Source: Pleurocapsa minor GSE-CHR-MK 17-07R
GTDB taxonomy: Bacteria > Chloroflexota > Anaerolineae > Aggregatilineales > Phototrophicaceae
DNA length: 64,000 bases
Direction of reading: 5' to 3'
Assembly: GCA_019359125.1 (NCBI GenBank)
Contig: JAHHHY010000009.1
Coordinates: 1-64,000, forward strand
Position numbers and translations under genes: made by a program. Below the pieces are notes generated by a model, which was not told the DNA's origin, ran no database searches, and saw only the letters and a list, made by a program, of their open reading frames with translations. Shown one piece after another: positions 24,816-33,459 of the stretch (the stretch's first letter is position 1; every line of letters begins with the position of its first letter).

Positions 24816-25331
24816 ATGACGCACAAGCGAGAACTCGCCGTATTTGTTTTCCCCACCCGCGGTAATCTGGTCGATGCCACGCAGGCCATTAATGATCACG
24901 CCGGCGTGAAGGTGCACCGCAGCGCCGTGCTGGCGCGCGCCGAAGATGGCGAAGTCACCATTTTTGACGATGACATCAATGCGGTTGAAGGCGCCATCAG
25001 CGGTGGCACGCTGGGCGCGGTCATGGGCACGCTGGGGCTGGCTGGCCTGGGCGCGCTGCTGCTGCCAGGCGTCGGCGCGATCGTTGCGCTGGGGCTGGGT
25101 GCGCTGGCAGGCGGGGCCATCGGTGGCGGCATCGGCGCTGGCGTCGCCCGGGTGATGGACCTGGGCATCAAGGACCACACGCTCGACCACATCGCCCATC
25201 TGCTGCACGAAAACCAGGTCGCAATTGTGCTGGAGCTGGATGGCACGGCCGAGGATGTCGCCGATATCGCCGGCACCCTGACCAGCCAGTACAATGCGAT
25301 CGTGATCGATCCCGATACTCCCGCGTCCTGA
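24816..25331 (+). CDS. DUF1269-family protein, copy 1
   Basis: A 171-residue DUF1269 protein. The N-terminal half is a ferredoxin-like domain (ELAVFVFPTRGNLVDATQAI ... DGEVTIFDDDI), the centre a Gly/Ala-rich hydrophobic stretch able to form two membrane helices (LGAVMGTLGLAGLGALLLPG and IVALGLGALAGGAIGGGIGA), and the C-terminal part a second alpha/beta piece. AAGGAGG at 24801-24807, eight bases before ATG 24816, decides the start against an ATG seven codons upstream. Function is unknown for the family. A paralogue follows 49 bp downstream. Confidence 0.8.
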   Translation: MTHKRELAVFVFPTRGNLVDATQAINDHAGVKVHRSAVLARAEDGEVTIFDDDINAVEGAISGGTLGAVMGTLGLAGLGALLLPGVGAIVALGLGALAGGAIGGGIGAGVARVMDLGIKDHTLDHIAHLLHENQVAIVLELDGTAEDVADIAGTLTSQYNAIVIDPDTPAS

Positions 25332-25380
25332 TCGACGCCGGACACGCCTGCTTGGCCTCACGAAAGTCCCTGGTGCGCGC

Positions 25381-25881
25381 ATGGACGACCTGGTTCTGAT
25401 TGTCTTTCCGTCCCGCTCCGCGCTGACCAAAGCGCTGGACCATTTGTCTGAAATCGGCGGCATCGAGTACGAGCGCGCGGCCATTGTGGCGAAAGCCCAG
25501 ACCGGCGAAGTCACCGTGCTGGACGACAAGATTGGCGCGGACGAAGGCGGCATCGCCGGGGGCACGCTGGGCGCAGCCATGGCTGCGTTTGGCATCGCGC
25601 AGCTGGGCGCGCTGGCCTTGCCTGGCATCGGCGCACTGATCGCCATCGGATCGGCCGCGCTGGCTGGCGCATTCGTTGGCGGGCTGACCGGCCGCGTGGC
25701 GGGCAACATGATCGAATCGACCGGCCACGCCAATCTGGCCCATATCCTGTCTGACCGGCTGGAGGCGGGGCATCCGGCGCTGGTGCTGGCGATGAAAAAC
25801 GCCCGCGAGATGATGCCCGTGCTGCGCGCCGAGCTGGAGCCGTTTAAGGCTGAAGTCATCGAACGCATCCGCGCCGAATGA
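25381..25881 (+). CDS. DUF1269-family protein, copy 2
   Basis: A 166-residue paralogue of the preceding protein with the same plan: DLVLIVFPSRSALTKALDHL, TGEVTVLDDKIG, a hydrophobic Gly/Ala-rich centre (GALALPGIGALIAIGSAALA) and a C-terminal alpha/beta piece. It lacks a clear ribosome-binding site, so it may be translated by coupling. The two proteins may form a heteromer in the membrane; this is inferred only from the tandem arrangement. Confidence 0.75.
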   Translation: MDDLVLIVFPSRSALTKALDHLSEIGGIEYERAAIVAKAQTGEVTVLDDKIGADEGGIAGGTLGAAMAAFGIAQLGALALPGIGALIAIGSAALAGAFVGGLTGRVAGNMIESTGHANLAHILSDRLEAGHPALVLAMKNAREMMPVLRAELEPFKAEVIERIRAE

Positions 25882-25929
25882 TATACTAGCGGCCTTCTTG
25901 CACGCATGTTCACACAGGAACCAGACATT

Positions 25930-26940
25930 ATGGCTGTCCGCGAACCCCGCACAAAATCAACCGCCAATGGCCAGGGCCAGGCCGCGCACGACGATGCGCG
26001 CAATCCGGGCATCCCGCTCGATATGGGCTGGGTGAAGTCGCAGCGCGTGAATACCAGCGCCGTCGAGCGCCGTGCCGCCACCATGGGCACCCGCCGCAGC
26101 GTCAAGAAAGACTGGCAGGCGGCCTGGCTGCTGCGCGCCATCACCTGTATCGACCTGACCACCCTGTCTGGCGATGACACGCCGGGCAATGTGCTGCGCC
26201 TGTGCGCCAAGGCCAGGCAGCCCGTGCGCGCTGATCTGCTGGAGGCGCTGGGCATGGCCGACGAGGGCGTCACGACCGGCGCCGTGTGCGTGTACCACAA
26301 TCGCGTGGCCGACGCGGTGGACGCGCTCAAAGGCACGAATATCCCCGTGGCGGCGGTCTCGACCGGCTTTCCCGCCGGCCTGACGCCGCATCGCCTGAAA
26401 CTGGAAGAAATCCGCGAGAGTGTGGCCGCTGGCGCCCGCGAAATCGACATCGTCATCAGCCGCGAACATGTGCTGCTGGGCCACTGGGACGCGCTCTACG
26501 ACGAGGTGAAAGCCTTCCGCGAGGCGTGCGGCCCCGCCCACATGAAGTCGATTCTGGCCACTGGCGAGCTGTCCAACCTGCGCAATGTCGCGATGGCCAG
26601 CCTGGTCGCCATGATGGCGGGCAGCGACTTCATCAAGACTTCGACGGGCAAAGAACCGGTCAACGCCACGCTGGAGGTCAGCCTGGTGATGTGCCGCATG
26701 ATCCGCGCCTACTACGAGCGCACCGGCCACAAGGTTGGCTTCAAGCCTGCGGGCGGCCTGCGCACAGCCAAACAGGCGATGAACTGGCAGATTCTGATGA
26801 AAGAGGAATTGGGCGACGACTGGCTGATGCCGAACCTGTTCCGCATCGGTGCCAGCGCCCTGCTGACCGATATCGAGCGCCAGCTGTCGCACCACGTCAC
26901 CGGCCGCTACGCCAGCGACAAATACATGCCCATGGGGTGA
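25930..26940 (+). CDS. deoC: Deoxyribose-phosphate aldolase (long, animal-DERA type)
   Basis: DeoC cleaves 2-deoxyribose 5-phosphate to glyceraldehyde 3-phosphate and acetaldehyde, the last step of deoxynucleoside breakdown. The 336-residue protein has a class I TIM barrel: CIDLTTLSGDDTP, VCVYHNRVADAVDAL, VAAVSTGFPAGLTPHRLK, AREIDIVISR, SDFIKTSTGK with the Schiff-base lysine, and GHKVGFKPAGGLRT with the second catalytic lysine. The length and N-terminal extension match the longer DERA type found in animals and some bacteria rather than the 220-residue E. coli type. ATG 25930 follows AGGAA and is preferred over an upstream ATG. Confidence 0.9.
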   Translation: MAVREPRTKSTANGQGQAAHDDARNPGIPLDMGWVKSQRVNTSAVERRAATMGTRRSVKKDWQAAWLLRAITCIDLTTLSGDDTPGNVLRLCAKARQPVRADLLEALGMADEGVTTGAVCVYHNRVADAVDALKGTNIPVAAVSTGFPAGLTPHRLKLEEIRESVAAGAREIDIVISREHVLLGHWDALYDEVKAFREACGPAHMKSILATGELSNLRNVAMASLVAMMAGSDFIKTSTGKEPVNATLEVSLVMCRMIRAYYERTGHKVGFKPAGGLRTAKQAMNWQILMKEELGDDWLMPNLFRIGASALLTDIERQLSHHVTGRYASDKYMPMG

Positions 26941-27004
26941 GGCTCACCATCAGGGGCTCAGTTCATCTACGAGCAACCGGGTATGCCCTGAACACTGCGT
27001 TGTG

Positions 27005-27170
27005 CCGCGTCTGTGTCCTGCCTCACCCTGCGTCGCTGCGCTCCGCCGTACCTCTCCACGCTGTGGAAGAGGGACAAAAAGCGTATTTGGTTGGTCGAAA
27101 AAGAGACCTGAGTCATCCCCTCTTCCACATCGTGGAGAGGGGAATGAGGGGTGAGGACGGTGTCGTGGCG
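27005..27170. repeat. Family C intergenic repeats
   Basis: CTCACCCTGCGTCGCTGCGC, then CTCTCCACGCTGTGGAAGAG, and farther on CCCTCTTCCACATCGTGGAG with AGGGG give two facing copies of the family C unit also seen at 95-340 and 33390-33455. The 255-bp gap between deoC and the next gene holds nothing else. Confidence 0.6.
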
Positions 27171-27196
27171 GTTCAACTTGTCACTCAGCACCAGCC

Positions 27197-27694
27197 CTAC
27201 AGCCAGTTTGCCAGCAGCGCGACCCCCACCAGCAGGTAGAAAATCCCGAAAATCATCGGTGCCAGCTGCTCCAGCCGCGTGATCGGCCAGTACAGATTGC
27301 GGTCATGACCTTCACCCAGCACTTCCCATTCGCGGCCATACAGGCGCACTGGAAGCTGCATTTCAATTTCCAGGATGATTTTAAATCTGGCGCGGTTAAG
27401 CTGCTGGTACGACGTGATCGTGCGGTACCACACATAGCACAGCAGTATCGACACCACCAGCACGATACCCGGAAACAGCGCCGACACCCCCGCCGGACGC
27501 GCGCCTACGATCGTCGCCAGGCCGGCGATCAGGCCGGTATTCAGCGTGAAATAGAAGTTGTTGGCGTGGCTGCGCCGTTCGCTCGTCTTGTCGGTCATTT
27601 CCACGAACAGCCGGTACTGATCAGACAGCAGCGACATGCGCGTGTCATCGGTATACGGGACTGGGTTGAACAGGGCTGGATCGGTCATGGGCAT
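27197..27694 (-). CDS. RipA-like small membrane protein with two helices
   Basis: A 165-residue protein with a soluble N-terminus (LLSDQYRLFVEMTDKTSERR, then SHANNFYFTLNTGLI) and two membrane segments (about 65-85 and 145-162). The pattern of a helical Ser/Glu/Arg-rich lead-in, NNFYFTLN, and a long cytosolic segment between helices fits the RipA family of octameric membrane proteins and resembles SLATT-type proteins. Its role is unknown; relatives occur in defence-like contexts, but no effector is adjacent. Another ATG three codons in is equally possible. Confidence 0.55.
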   Translation of the reverse strand: MPMTDPALFNPVPYTDDTRMSLLSDQYRLFVEMTDKTSERRSHANNFYFTLNTGLIAGLATIVGARPAGVSALFPGIVLVVSILLCYVWYRTITSYQQLNRARFKIILEIEMQLPVRLYGREWEVLGEGHDRNLYWPITRLEQLAPMIFGIFYLLVGVALLANWL

Positions 27695-27777
27695 GCCTTC
27701 CTGCTGTGGCCGGGCGCGAAAGCTGTTTCATGGCAGGATACCACCAATTGGCGTGCGCGCTGAAAAAGATTACGGTC

Positions 27778-28488
27778 TTACAGGGGATTATTAGATGGCG
27801 TGCCCGGCTTGCGCGGATAGGCCGCCGGAGACGGGGCCGCTTTCTTCACGCGCACAAGGAAATGCGGCTCGGCCACGCCCGGCAGCGCGATTTCGTCGAT
27901 GCCGTCCAGCTGGCCGCCCAGCTTGTTCATCGCCCGGCGCGCGGCGTCGGCTTCGTCGTGCGCGGTCGTGCCTTTCATGGCCACGGCCAGCCCGCCCACT
28001 TTCGCCAGCGGCAGCAGATACTCCAGCAGCACCGGCAGGCGCGCCACCGCCCGCGCAATCACGATGTCATAGGCGGCGCGCTGGCCGGGCATATGGCCGG
28101 CGTCTTCGGCCCGTGCGTGCAGGAACTCAATGCCGTCGCGGATGCCGGTTTCCTCGCACACCTGCTGCAGGAAGGTCAGCTTTTTGCCGGTCGCTTCCAT
28201 CAGCGTGACGTGCAGGTCCGGCCGCAGGATCTTCAGCGGCAGGCCGGGGAATCCGCCGCCCGTGCCCACATCGATCAGGCGCGCACCTGCCGCCATGGGT
28301 ACATGCTGCGCCACCGACAGCGAATCCAGAAAATGGCGCACGGTGATGCCTTCCGGGTCGGTGATGGCCGTCAGGTTCATGCGCGCATTCCACTCCACCA
28401 GCAGGCGCGCATAGGTGTCAAAGGCTGTCGCCTGGGCATCGGTCAGCGTGATGCCGAAGTGTTCGTGCGCGAGTGATGATAAAGTCAT
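27778..28488 (-). CDS. rsmG: 16S rRNA (guanine527-N7)-methyltransferase
   Basis: RsmG (GidB) methylates N7 of G527 in 16S rRNA using S-adenosylmethionine. The 236-residue protein has the family signatures [13 protein letters not shown] near the N-terminus, [17 protein letters not shown] (the SAM-binding loop), [11 protein letters not shown] and [20 protein letters not shown]. The usual length is about 210-240. ATG 28488 overlaps the stop of the upstream DegT gene by 4 bp, so the pair is translationally coupled. Loss of the gene gives low-level streptomycin resistance in other bacteria (family knowledge). Confidence 0.93.
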   Translation of the reverse strand: MTLSSLAHEHFGITLTDAQATAFDTYARLLVEWNARMNLTAITDPEGITVRHFLDSLSVAQHVPMAAGARLIDVGTGGGFPGLPLKILRPDLHVTLMEATGKKLTFLQQVCEETGIRDGIEFLHARAEDAGHMPGQRAAYDIVIARAVARLPVLLEYLLPLAKVGGLAVAMKGTTAHDEADAARRAMNKLGGQLDGIDEIALPGVAEPHFLVRVKKAAPSPAAYPRKPGTPSNNPL

Positions 28489-29612
28489 GCGCCCGCCCTG
28501 CCGCCCACGACGTCACGCAGCGCGTCGGCCACGGTGCGCACCTGTTCCAGCGACATCTCCGGGTAAATCGGCAGGCTGAGGATGCAGTTGGCCGCGTGTT
28601 CCGTGTGGGGGAAGGCGCCCACCGCGTAGCCGCGATGCGCCAGCGCCGGCTGCATGTGCAGCGGCAGCGGATAATGGATGCCCGCTTCCACGCCGCGCGC
28701 CTTCAGCGCCGCCTGGATGGCATCCCGGTCGCCAGACACCGTCACGCAGTAAATATGAAAGACGGGCACACCGTTCGGGTCGACATAGGGCGTGCAGATG
28801 CCCTCGGCACCGTCCAGCAGCTCGGTATATTCCCCGGCGATGCGTCGGCGTGCTTCATTCCAGTCAGCCAGATGCGGCAGCTTTGCGCCCAGAATCGCGG
28901 CCTGCAGCGCATCCAGCCGCTCGCCAAAGCCGATGATGTCGTGGGCATATTTGCTCGTGCGGCCGTGGTCGCGCAGCTTGGCGATTTTGTCGGCCAGCGC
29001 GTCGTCGTTGGTGCACACCGCTCCCGCGTCGCCATACGCGCCCAGGTTCTTGCCCGGATACATGCTGAAGCAGGCGGCATCGCCCCACTGGCCGGCGCGT
29101 TTGCCCAGGTATTCCGCCCCGTGCGCCTGCGCGGCATCCTCGATCACAACCAGCCCGTGACGCCGCGCGATGTCCATAATCACGTCCATGCGCGCCATCT
29201 GCCCGTACAGATGCACCGGCATGATCGCCTTCGTGCGCGGGGTGATGGCCGCCTCGATTTGCGTCACGTCCATGTTGAAGGTCGCCGGGTCGATGTCGAC
29301 GAATACGCTGACCGCGCCGGCCGCTTCGATCGGCTCCACGGTGGCGATGAACGAGTGCGGCGTGGTGATGACCTCGTCGCCCGCGCCGATGCCCAGCGCG
29401 TGCAGCACCAGCGCGATGGCCCCGGTGCCGCTGGCGATGCCCACGCAGCGTTTCACGCCCTGGAATTCGGCAAACGCCTGCTCGAACGCGCTCACTTCTT
29501 TGCCGCCGATGAAGCTGGTATTGGCAATCACGCGGGCGATGGCGCCGTCAATCTCCGGCTGAATCGCCGCATACTGCGCCTTCAGGTCAACAAGCGGAAT
29601 CGGGTGGGACAT
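28485..29612 (-). CDS. DegT/DnrJ/EryC1/StrS-family sugar aminotransferase
   Basis: A PLP-dependent aminotransferase of 375 residues, typical of enzymes that add an amino group to nucleotide-linked keto-sugars. Motifs are [78 protein letters not shown] and [15 protein letters not shown] with the cofactor lysine. It overlaps rsmG by 4 bp. No other amino-sugar gene is adjacent, so the product (for example a surface glycan or secondary-metabolite sugar) is open. Confidence 0.88.
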   Translation of the reverse strand: MSHPIPLVDLKAQYAAIQPEIDGAIARVIANTSFIGGKEVSAFEQAFAEFQGVKRCVGIASGTGAIALVLHALGIGAGDEVITTPHSFIATVEPIEAAGAVSVFVDIDPATFNMDVTQIEAAITPRTKAIMPVHLYGQMARMDVIMDIARRHGLVVIEDAAQAHGAEYLGKRAGQWGDAACFSMYPGKNLGAYGDAGAVCTNDDALADKIAKLRDHGRTSKYAHDIIGFGERLDALQAAILGAKLPHLADWNEARRRIAGEYTELLDGAEGICTPYVDPNGVPVFHIYCVTVSGDRDAIQAALKARGVEAGIHYPLPLHMQPALAHRGYAVGAFPHTEHAANCILSLPIYPEMSLEQVRTVADALRDVVGGRAGA

Positions 29613-29809
29613 AAGGACCTTTCAGGAAATAAAGTGCTGAGTGCTGAGCAATGAGTGCTGAGCAGGAGAGCCCAGTGTTGAATCCCCTGTTCATGGAGAC
29701 GGCTGGCGGCTCGGGAACCGCCCCTGCAATGGCAGACCCTGCAAAGCATCAGGCCCTGTCATTACGTCAAATACCCATCATGTTTATGTTACTTCGTACG
29801 GTCGGAGGC

Positions 29810-29834
29810 GTAGGGGCGCGTCGCGACGCGCCCG
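29810..29834. repeat. Family A palindrome
   Basis: GTAGGGGCGCGTCGCGACGC plus GCCC, identical to the copies beside the RAYT gene at 1645 and 1856. It sits 14 bp from the 3' end of the small hypothetical gene, between two minus-strand genes. The gap also contains the short direct repeats GTGCTGAGTGCTGAGC around 29634-29665. Confidence 0.8.
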
Positions 29835-29848
29835 TCAATGCTCAGCAC

Positions 29849-30202
29849 TCATTGCCCGGTACTCGCTTTTTCCCACGCTTCCCATGCGGCCGCATCCACA
29901 AAGGCGCCATCGGTGATGTGCTGCTCAAGCAGACGGCGTTTGTCGTCAAAGATCAGGTCGACCTCGACGTTCTGGCGGCACTTCACCCCGCGCACCACCT
30001 TGTGCACGAACAGGCCGGGGCCTTCATCCGCTTCGCTCAGGTCGTTCGCCAGGTTGATGCGCAGGCGCACCACTTCCTCGCAGCCGTTCGGGCGCACATA
30101 CAGATACAGCCCGGCGCGGTCGCCCGGCACCTGTGCGCCGCCGCCTTTCCCGCCCAGCAACCCGCCCGTGAGAAAGTCGATTGTCTTTTTCAGAAAGCTC
30201 AT
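29849..30202 (-). CDS. Conserved-looking small protein of unknown function
   Basis: A 117-residue soluble protein with a Gly/Lys-rich N-terminus (FLTGGLLGGKGGGAQVPGDR) and an alpha/beta body: AGLYLYVRPNGCEEVVRLRI, GLFVHKVVRGVKC, NVEVDLIFDDKRRLLE and GAFVDAAAWEAWEKA. Two cysteines flank the central strands. The composition and codon use fit a real gene. I do not recognise the family. No partner gene is suggested by the context. Confidence 0.6.
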   Translation of the reverse strand: MSFLKKTIDFLTGGLLGGKGGGAQVPGDRAGLYLYVRPNGCEEVVRLRINLANDLSEADEGPGLFVHKVVRGVKCRQNVEVDLIFDDKRRLLEQHITDGAFVDAAAWEAWEKASTGQ

Positions 30203-30342
30203 CAGACTGCCACCTGTCTCACCTATGCATGAATACCGACATTATGCGGCATCCACGGGCTTTTTTCCACGCCAGCCGATGACCATTCAATCCAAATGCC
30301 TACCCGATTCAATCCACATTCTAGCAAATCCAGGCATAAAAT

Positions 30343-30358
30343 CAGAACATATATTCTG
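30343..30358. promoter_or_regulatory. LexA-type operator, site 2 (autoregulatory)
   Basis: CAGAACATATATTCTG is palindromic at seven of eight pairs and matches the reverse complement of site 1 (5623-5638) at 15 of 16 bases. It lies just upstream of a TATACT -10 box (30368-30373) and of the LexA-like HTH gene, the expected place for autorepression. Confidence 0.6.
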
Positions 30359-30418
30359 AAATTACCGTATACTAAGCAGGTTAAGTTCCTGTTACAGCCC
30401 GCCCGAAAGGAGCAAACG

Positions 30419-30715
30419 ATGGGGAAACACAAGCCCGCCAGCACCCCCCGCGAGGTCGCAATTCAGGCAAACGAGGAGGCGGTTCTGGCATTTATCACAG
30501 GCTATATCCGCGAACGACGCGTATCACCTACGCTCAGCGAGATCGGCGCTGCGACATTTATGTCGCGGGGAAATGTGGTCCGCTATCTCGACCGGCTCAC
30601 GGTGCAGGGGCGCATCGAGCGCTATCCGGGCATGGCGCGCGGCATCGTGCTGCCTGAAGCTGATGACGCGTCATCAGCCGGGCCACCTGCGCCCTGTCCG
30701 CCTGGGCAGATATGA
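30419..30715 (+). CDS. Short LexA-like winged-helix DNA-binding protein without protease domain
   Basis: A 98-residue protein whose core, AVLAFITGYIRERRVSPTLS, then EIGAATFMSRGNVVRYLDRL and GRIERYPGMARGIVL, is the LexA N-terminal winged helix, including the C-terminal wing. The S24 peptidase half of LexA, with its Ala-Gly cleavage site and Ser/Lys dyad, is absent; the protein ends in a Pro-rich tail. It could be a stand-alone repressor. ATG 30419 follows AAAGGAG. The operator at 30343-30358 overlaps its promoter. How it would be inactivated without self-cleavage is unclear. Confidence 0.75.
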   Translation: MGKHKPASTPREVAIQANEEAVLAFITGYIRERRVSPTLSEIGAATFMSRGNVVRYLDRLTVQGRIERYPGMARGIVLPEADDASSAGPPAPCPPGQI

Positions 30716-31034
30716 TTTCGGGCAGGGCGCAGCATGCATCCATTCAGCAGTGAAAGATGACCCGCAGGTGTGGCTGATTCATGGCCTTGTCCAGCGAGAT
30801 TTAATGCCAGAAAAACGATAATAGTCCATCTATTTACATCAATAAAACTCGCCTGAACATTCAAAAAAATTCAAATTACACAAATCGAAAGCGAACGAAA
30901 ATGTATAAACCTTGTACAAAGTGAATAAGACCTGCATAATCAAATCTATATTTAAATCAACAACCATTTCGCGTTGACGTGACGCATTATTTACAGATAT
31001 TGCCACCTTTACGGTCGATCAGGAGCCTGCACCA
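30716..31034. other. 319-bp AT-rich intergenic region
   Basis: The region is much more AT-rich than its surroundings from about 30800 on. It carries the sigma-factor promoter at 30912-30940. No repeat of families A-D and no further open frame are seen. Confidence 0.5.
30912..30940 (+). promoter_or_regulatory. Promoter of the ECF sigma operon
   Basis: TTGTAC (30912-30917) and CATAAT (30935-30940) are separated by 17 bp, close to the housekeeping consensus. The transcript would have a leader of about 85 bases before ATG 31035. Confidence 0.5.
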
Positions 31035-31679
31035 ATGATTTTGAGAGTGGATGATGCCACGCAGAAGCCGCATGATGAGGGGTCAGTGTCAGATGGAGCC
31101 CTGATTGAACGGTTGTGTGCCAGTGATTTTGAGGCGTTAGGCCAGCTCTTTGATCGCTACTACACCCAGGTTTACCGCACCGCCATGTCTATCGTGCGCG
31201 ATTCCGCGGTGGCCGACGACATCGCCCAGGACTGCTTCCTAAAACTGAATCAGCATGCAGCACGCATCGATACCAGCCTGCCGCTGATGCCCTGGCTGTA
31301 CCGCGTCACTGTCAATCTGAGCTACTCGTGGGTGACGCGCCGCCAGAAACGGCGTATCTCGCTGGAGGCGCTGGTGGATCAGCTGATGAGCCCGTCGTGG
31401 CTCGGCCCGGAAGTGATGGCCGAACAGGGCGAGACGATCCAGCGCGTGCAGACCGCTATCAGCCAGCTGCCGTTTAACCAGCAGGTGGTCATCGCGCTGC
31501 ATTATCTGAGTGACCTGTCCCTGGAAGAAATTGCCGGGACGCTGGAAGTGCCTGTGGGGACTGTGAAAAGCCGCCTGCATTACGCGCGCGAAAATCTGCG
31601 TCGTACGCTGGGCAGTGCATCGCTCGACTTCAGGCTGTCACACGGAGGCGCGCATGGCTTTGCGGGAGCACAGGGATAA
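31035..31679 (+). CDS. ECF-type RNA polymerase sigma factor
   Basis: A 214-residue sigma-70 family protein of the extracytoplasmic-function type. Region 2 is EALGQLFDRYYTQVYRTAMS with DSAVADDIAQDCFLKLNQHA; region 4 is ISQLPFNQQVVIALHYLSDL with SLEEIAGTLEVPVGTVKSRLHYARENLRR, a clear helix-turn-helix. The 11-residue leader before the domain is acceptable for ATG 31035. It overlaps the next gene by 26 bp. The promoter recognised by such factors is often their own, but no second copy of its box was found. Confidence 0.9.
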   Translation: MILRVDDATQKPHDEGSVSDGALIERLCASDFEALGQLFDRYYTQVYRTAMSIVRDSAVADDIAQDCFLKLNQHAARIDTSLPLMPWLYRVTVNLSYSWVTRRQKRRISLEALVDQLMSPSWLGPEVMAEQGETIQRVQTAISQLPFNQQVVIALHYLSDLSLEEIAGTLEVPVGTVKSRLHYARENLRRTLGSASLDFRLSHGGAHGFAGAQG

Positions 31680-32022
31680 ATCCCACGCACAAACCACTTG
31701 TATATCTGTCCCCGATCAGATGCTGGATGAAACCATCCGCGCTGCCGTGCGACAGGGCGCTCATCCCACCAGCCATCAGCAGGCCCGCGCACGTTCCCGT
31801 CTGATGCAGACGGTCTATGCGGCCCAGCCGCTGCCTGCCGAGGACGATGCCCTGTTCCGGTTGCACGGCCCGTGGGGGATGCTGCTCAGTCTGCGCGATG
31901 CGATCGTGCGCCTGATGGTGGACGACCGCGTGTATGACCGTGCGCGTGAGCTGGCCGCCAGCAAGTCGCGGGTGAACCTGCACCGCCATTACGCGATCCT
32001 GTCGCTCAAGTATTCTGGCTGA
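31654..32022 (+). CDS. Unknown protein coupled to the ECF sigma factor
   Basis: A 122-residue soluble, basic protein, His- and Arg-rich, starting 26 bp inside the sigma gene with its own ACGGAGG site. It has no membrane segment and lacks the His-x3-Cys-x2-Cys motif of zinc anti-sigma factors. The segment DETIRAAVRQGAHPTSHQQA reads like an amphipathic helix, followed by a helical C-terminal half. Position suggests an anti-sigma or co-regulator, but sequence alone does not show this. A terminator follows. Confidence 0.6.
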   Translation: MALREHRDKSHAQTTCISVPDQMLDETIRAAVRQGAHPTSHQQARARSRLMQTVYAAQPLPAEDDALFRLHGPWGMLLSLRDAIVRLMVDDRVYDRARELAASKSRVNLHRHYAILSLKYSG

Positions 32023-32050
32023 GCTCAGCCAATCCCCCTGAAAAGACCTG

Positions 32051-32083
32051 CGGGCGCATCCACACGATGCGCCCGTTTGTTTT
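32051..32083 (+). terminator. Rho-independent terminator
   Basis: CGGGCGCATC (32051-32060) pairs with GATGCGCCCG (32066-32075) around CACAC, followed by TTTGTTTT. It ends the sigma-factor operon, between convergent genes. Confidence 0.85.
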
Positions 32084-32088
32084 GTGCG

Positions 32089-33210
32089 CTATCCGGCCAG
32101 CGCGGCGCCCAGGTCGTCGATCAGATCATCGGCATGCTCCAGCCCGACCGACATGCGCAGCAGGCCGTCTGGCGTGGTGCTGTCCGGCCCTTCAATCGAG
32201 CGCCGATGCTCGATCAGCGTTTCCACCCCGCCCAGGCTGGTCGCCCGCGTGATCAGGCGCAGGCGCGCCGCCAGCGCAAACGCAGCCTCCCGCCCGCCAA
32301 CCACCTCGAACGACAGCATGCCGCCGAAGCCGCGCATCTGCCGCCCCGCGATGGCGTGGCCGGGATGCGTCTCCAGGCCAGGATAATGCACCCGCGAGAC
32401 ACCGGCGTGCCCCGCCAGAAATGACGCGATCTTCCCGGCCGATTCAGTTTGCGCACGAACGCGCAGGGGCAGCGTCGCCAGGCTGCGCAGCAGCAGCCAG
32501 CAGTCAAAGGGCGATGCCACTCCGCCGCCGTGATGCTGGATATGCCCCAGTTTTTCAGCCAGCGGGCCAGCCTCGCGGACGATCAGCGCGCCGCCCAGCA
32601 CGTCGCTGTGACCGCCGATATATTTGGTCGTGCTGTGCATGACCAGGTCAGCCCCCAGCGCCAGCGGGTTTTGCATCACGGGCGACGCCCAGGTGTTATC
32701 GACGCCGCACCACGCGCCCGACGCATGGGCGATAGCAGCGACCGCCTCGATATCCGCAATTTTCAGGCTGGGGTTCGAGGGCGTTTCGGCCCACACCAGC
32801 CGCGTATTCGGACGCACGGCGGCGCGCACGGCGTCCAGCTTCGCCATATCGACAAAGCTGGCCTGAAGCTGCGCCGGGGCATACACCGTGTGCAGCAGAT
32901 GGCGCACGCCATAGTAAATTTCGTCCGGGAAAATCACATGGTCACCCGGCGAAAGCGCCCGCAGCGTCGCGTCGATAGCTGCCATGCCCGACGCAAACGC
33001 AAAGGCCGCCACGCCGCCTTCTAATTCGGCCAGCGCAGTCTCCAGCGACATGCGGTTCGGGTTGCTCTCGCGGGTGTAGGCAAAGCCGGTCGGATAGCCC
33101 CCGTCGGCGGCGCGCTCAAAGGTGGTGGACAGGTGAATTGGCGGCATGACCGCGCCAGTGGTCGCGTCCGGCGCACGCCCGGCATGGACAGCCCGTGTGT
33201 CAATATGCAT
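32089..33210 (-). CDS. Cys/Met trans-sulfuration PLP enzyme (cystathionine gamma-synthase/lyase type)
   Basis: A 373-residue enzyme of the Cys/Met metabolism PLP family. Motifs are TRAVHAGRAPDATTGAVMPP at the N-terminus, YTRESNPNRMSLETALAELE, AFASGMAAIDATLRAL, the PLP-stacking ETPSNPSLKIADIEAVA, and HSTTKYIGGHSDVLGGAL with the cofactor lysine. The family includes cystathionine gamma-synthase, beta-lyase, gamma-lyase and O-acylhomoserine sulfhydrylases, which this level of reading does not separate. It is cytosolic and forms tetramers. No riboswitch is seen upstream; that region carries repeats. Confidence 0.9.
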   Translation of the reverse strand: MHIDTRAVHAGRAPDATTGAVMPPIHLSTTFERAADGGYPTGFAYTRESNPNRMSLETALAELEGGVAAFAFASGMAAIDATLRALSPGDHVIFPDEIYYGVRHLLHTVYAPAQLQASFVDMAKLDAVRAAVRPNTRLVWAETPSNPSLKIADIEAVAAIAHASGAWCGVDNTWASPVMQNPLALGADLVMHSTTKYIGGHSDVLGGALIVREAGPLAEKLGHIQHHGGGVASPFDCWLLLRSLATLPLRVRAQTESAGKIASFLAGHAGVSRVHYPGLETHPGHAIAGRQMRGFGGMLSFEVVGGREAAFALAARLRLITRATSLGGVETLIEHRRSIEGPDSTTPDGLLRMSVGLEHADDLIDDLGAALAG

Positions 33211-33297
33211 GGTGAGGCATCCCCTTATGAAGCTGTGTCCCGCGATTATATCCGCAGGCGCGATTTCAGGAGCAGGCCATCGGCATTAGGTTTAAAA

Positions 33298-33455
33298 CAC
33301 GAAAGCGCGCTTAACCGCCAGGACGCCAAGACACAATGCAGTTCCCTCATCAATCCCCTAAGGGCATATTTTTGACCAGCGGCGTAAGTTCTTTGTCCCT
33401 CGTCCACATCGTGGAGAGGGACGGCGGAGCGCAGCGACGCAGGGTGAGGCGAGGT
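33298..33455. repeat. Family D and family C repeats side by side
   Basis: CGAAAGCGCGCTTAACCGCC with AGGACGCCAAGACAC (33298-33336) matches the family D copy at 6105-6165. GTCCCTCGTCCACATCGTGG with AGAGGGAC, then GCGACGCAGGGTGAGG (to 33449), is a family C unit. Nothing else is seen in the 250-bp gap. Confidence 0.55.
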
Positions 33456-33459
33456 GAAA

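Noticed and set aside
33211-33459. SAM riboswitch ahead of the trans-sulfuration gene
   Set aside because: The upstream region holds family C and D repeats; no conserved riboswitch core was seen.
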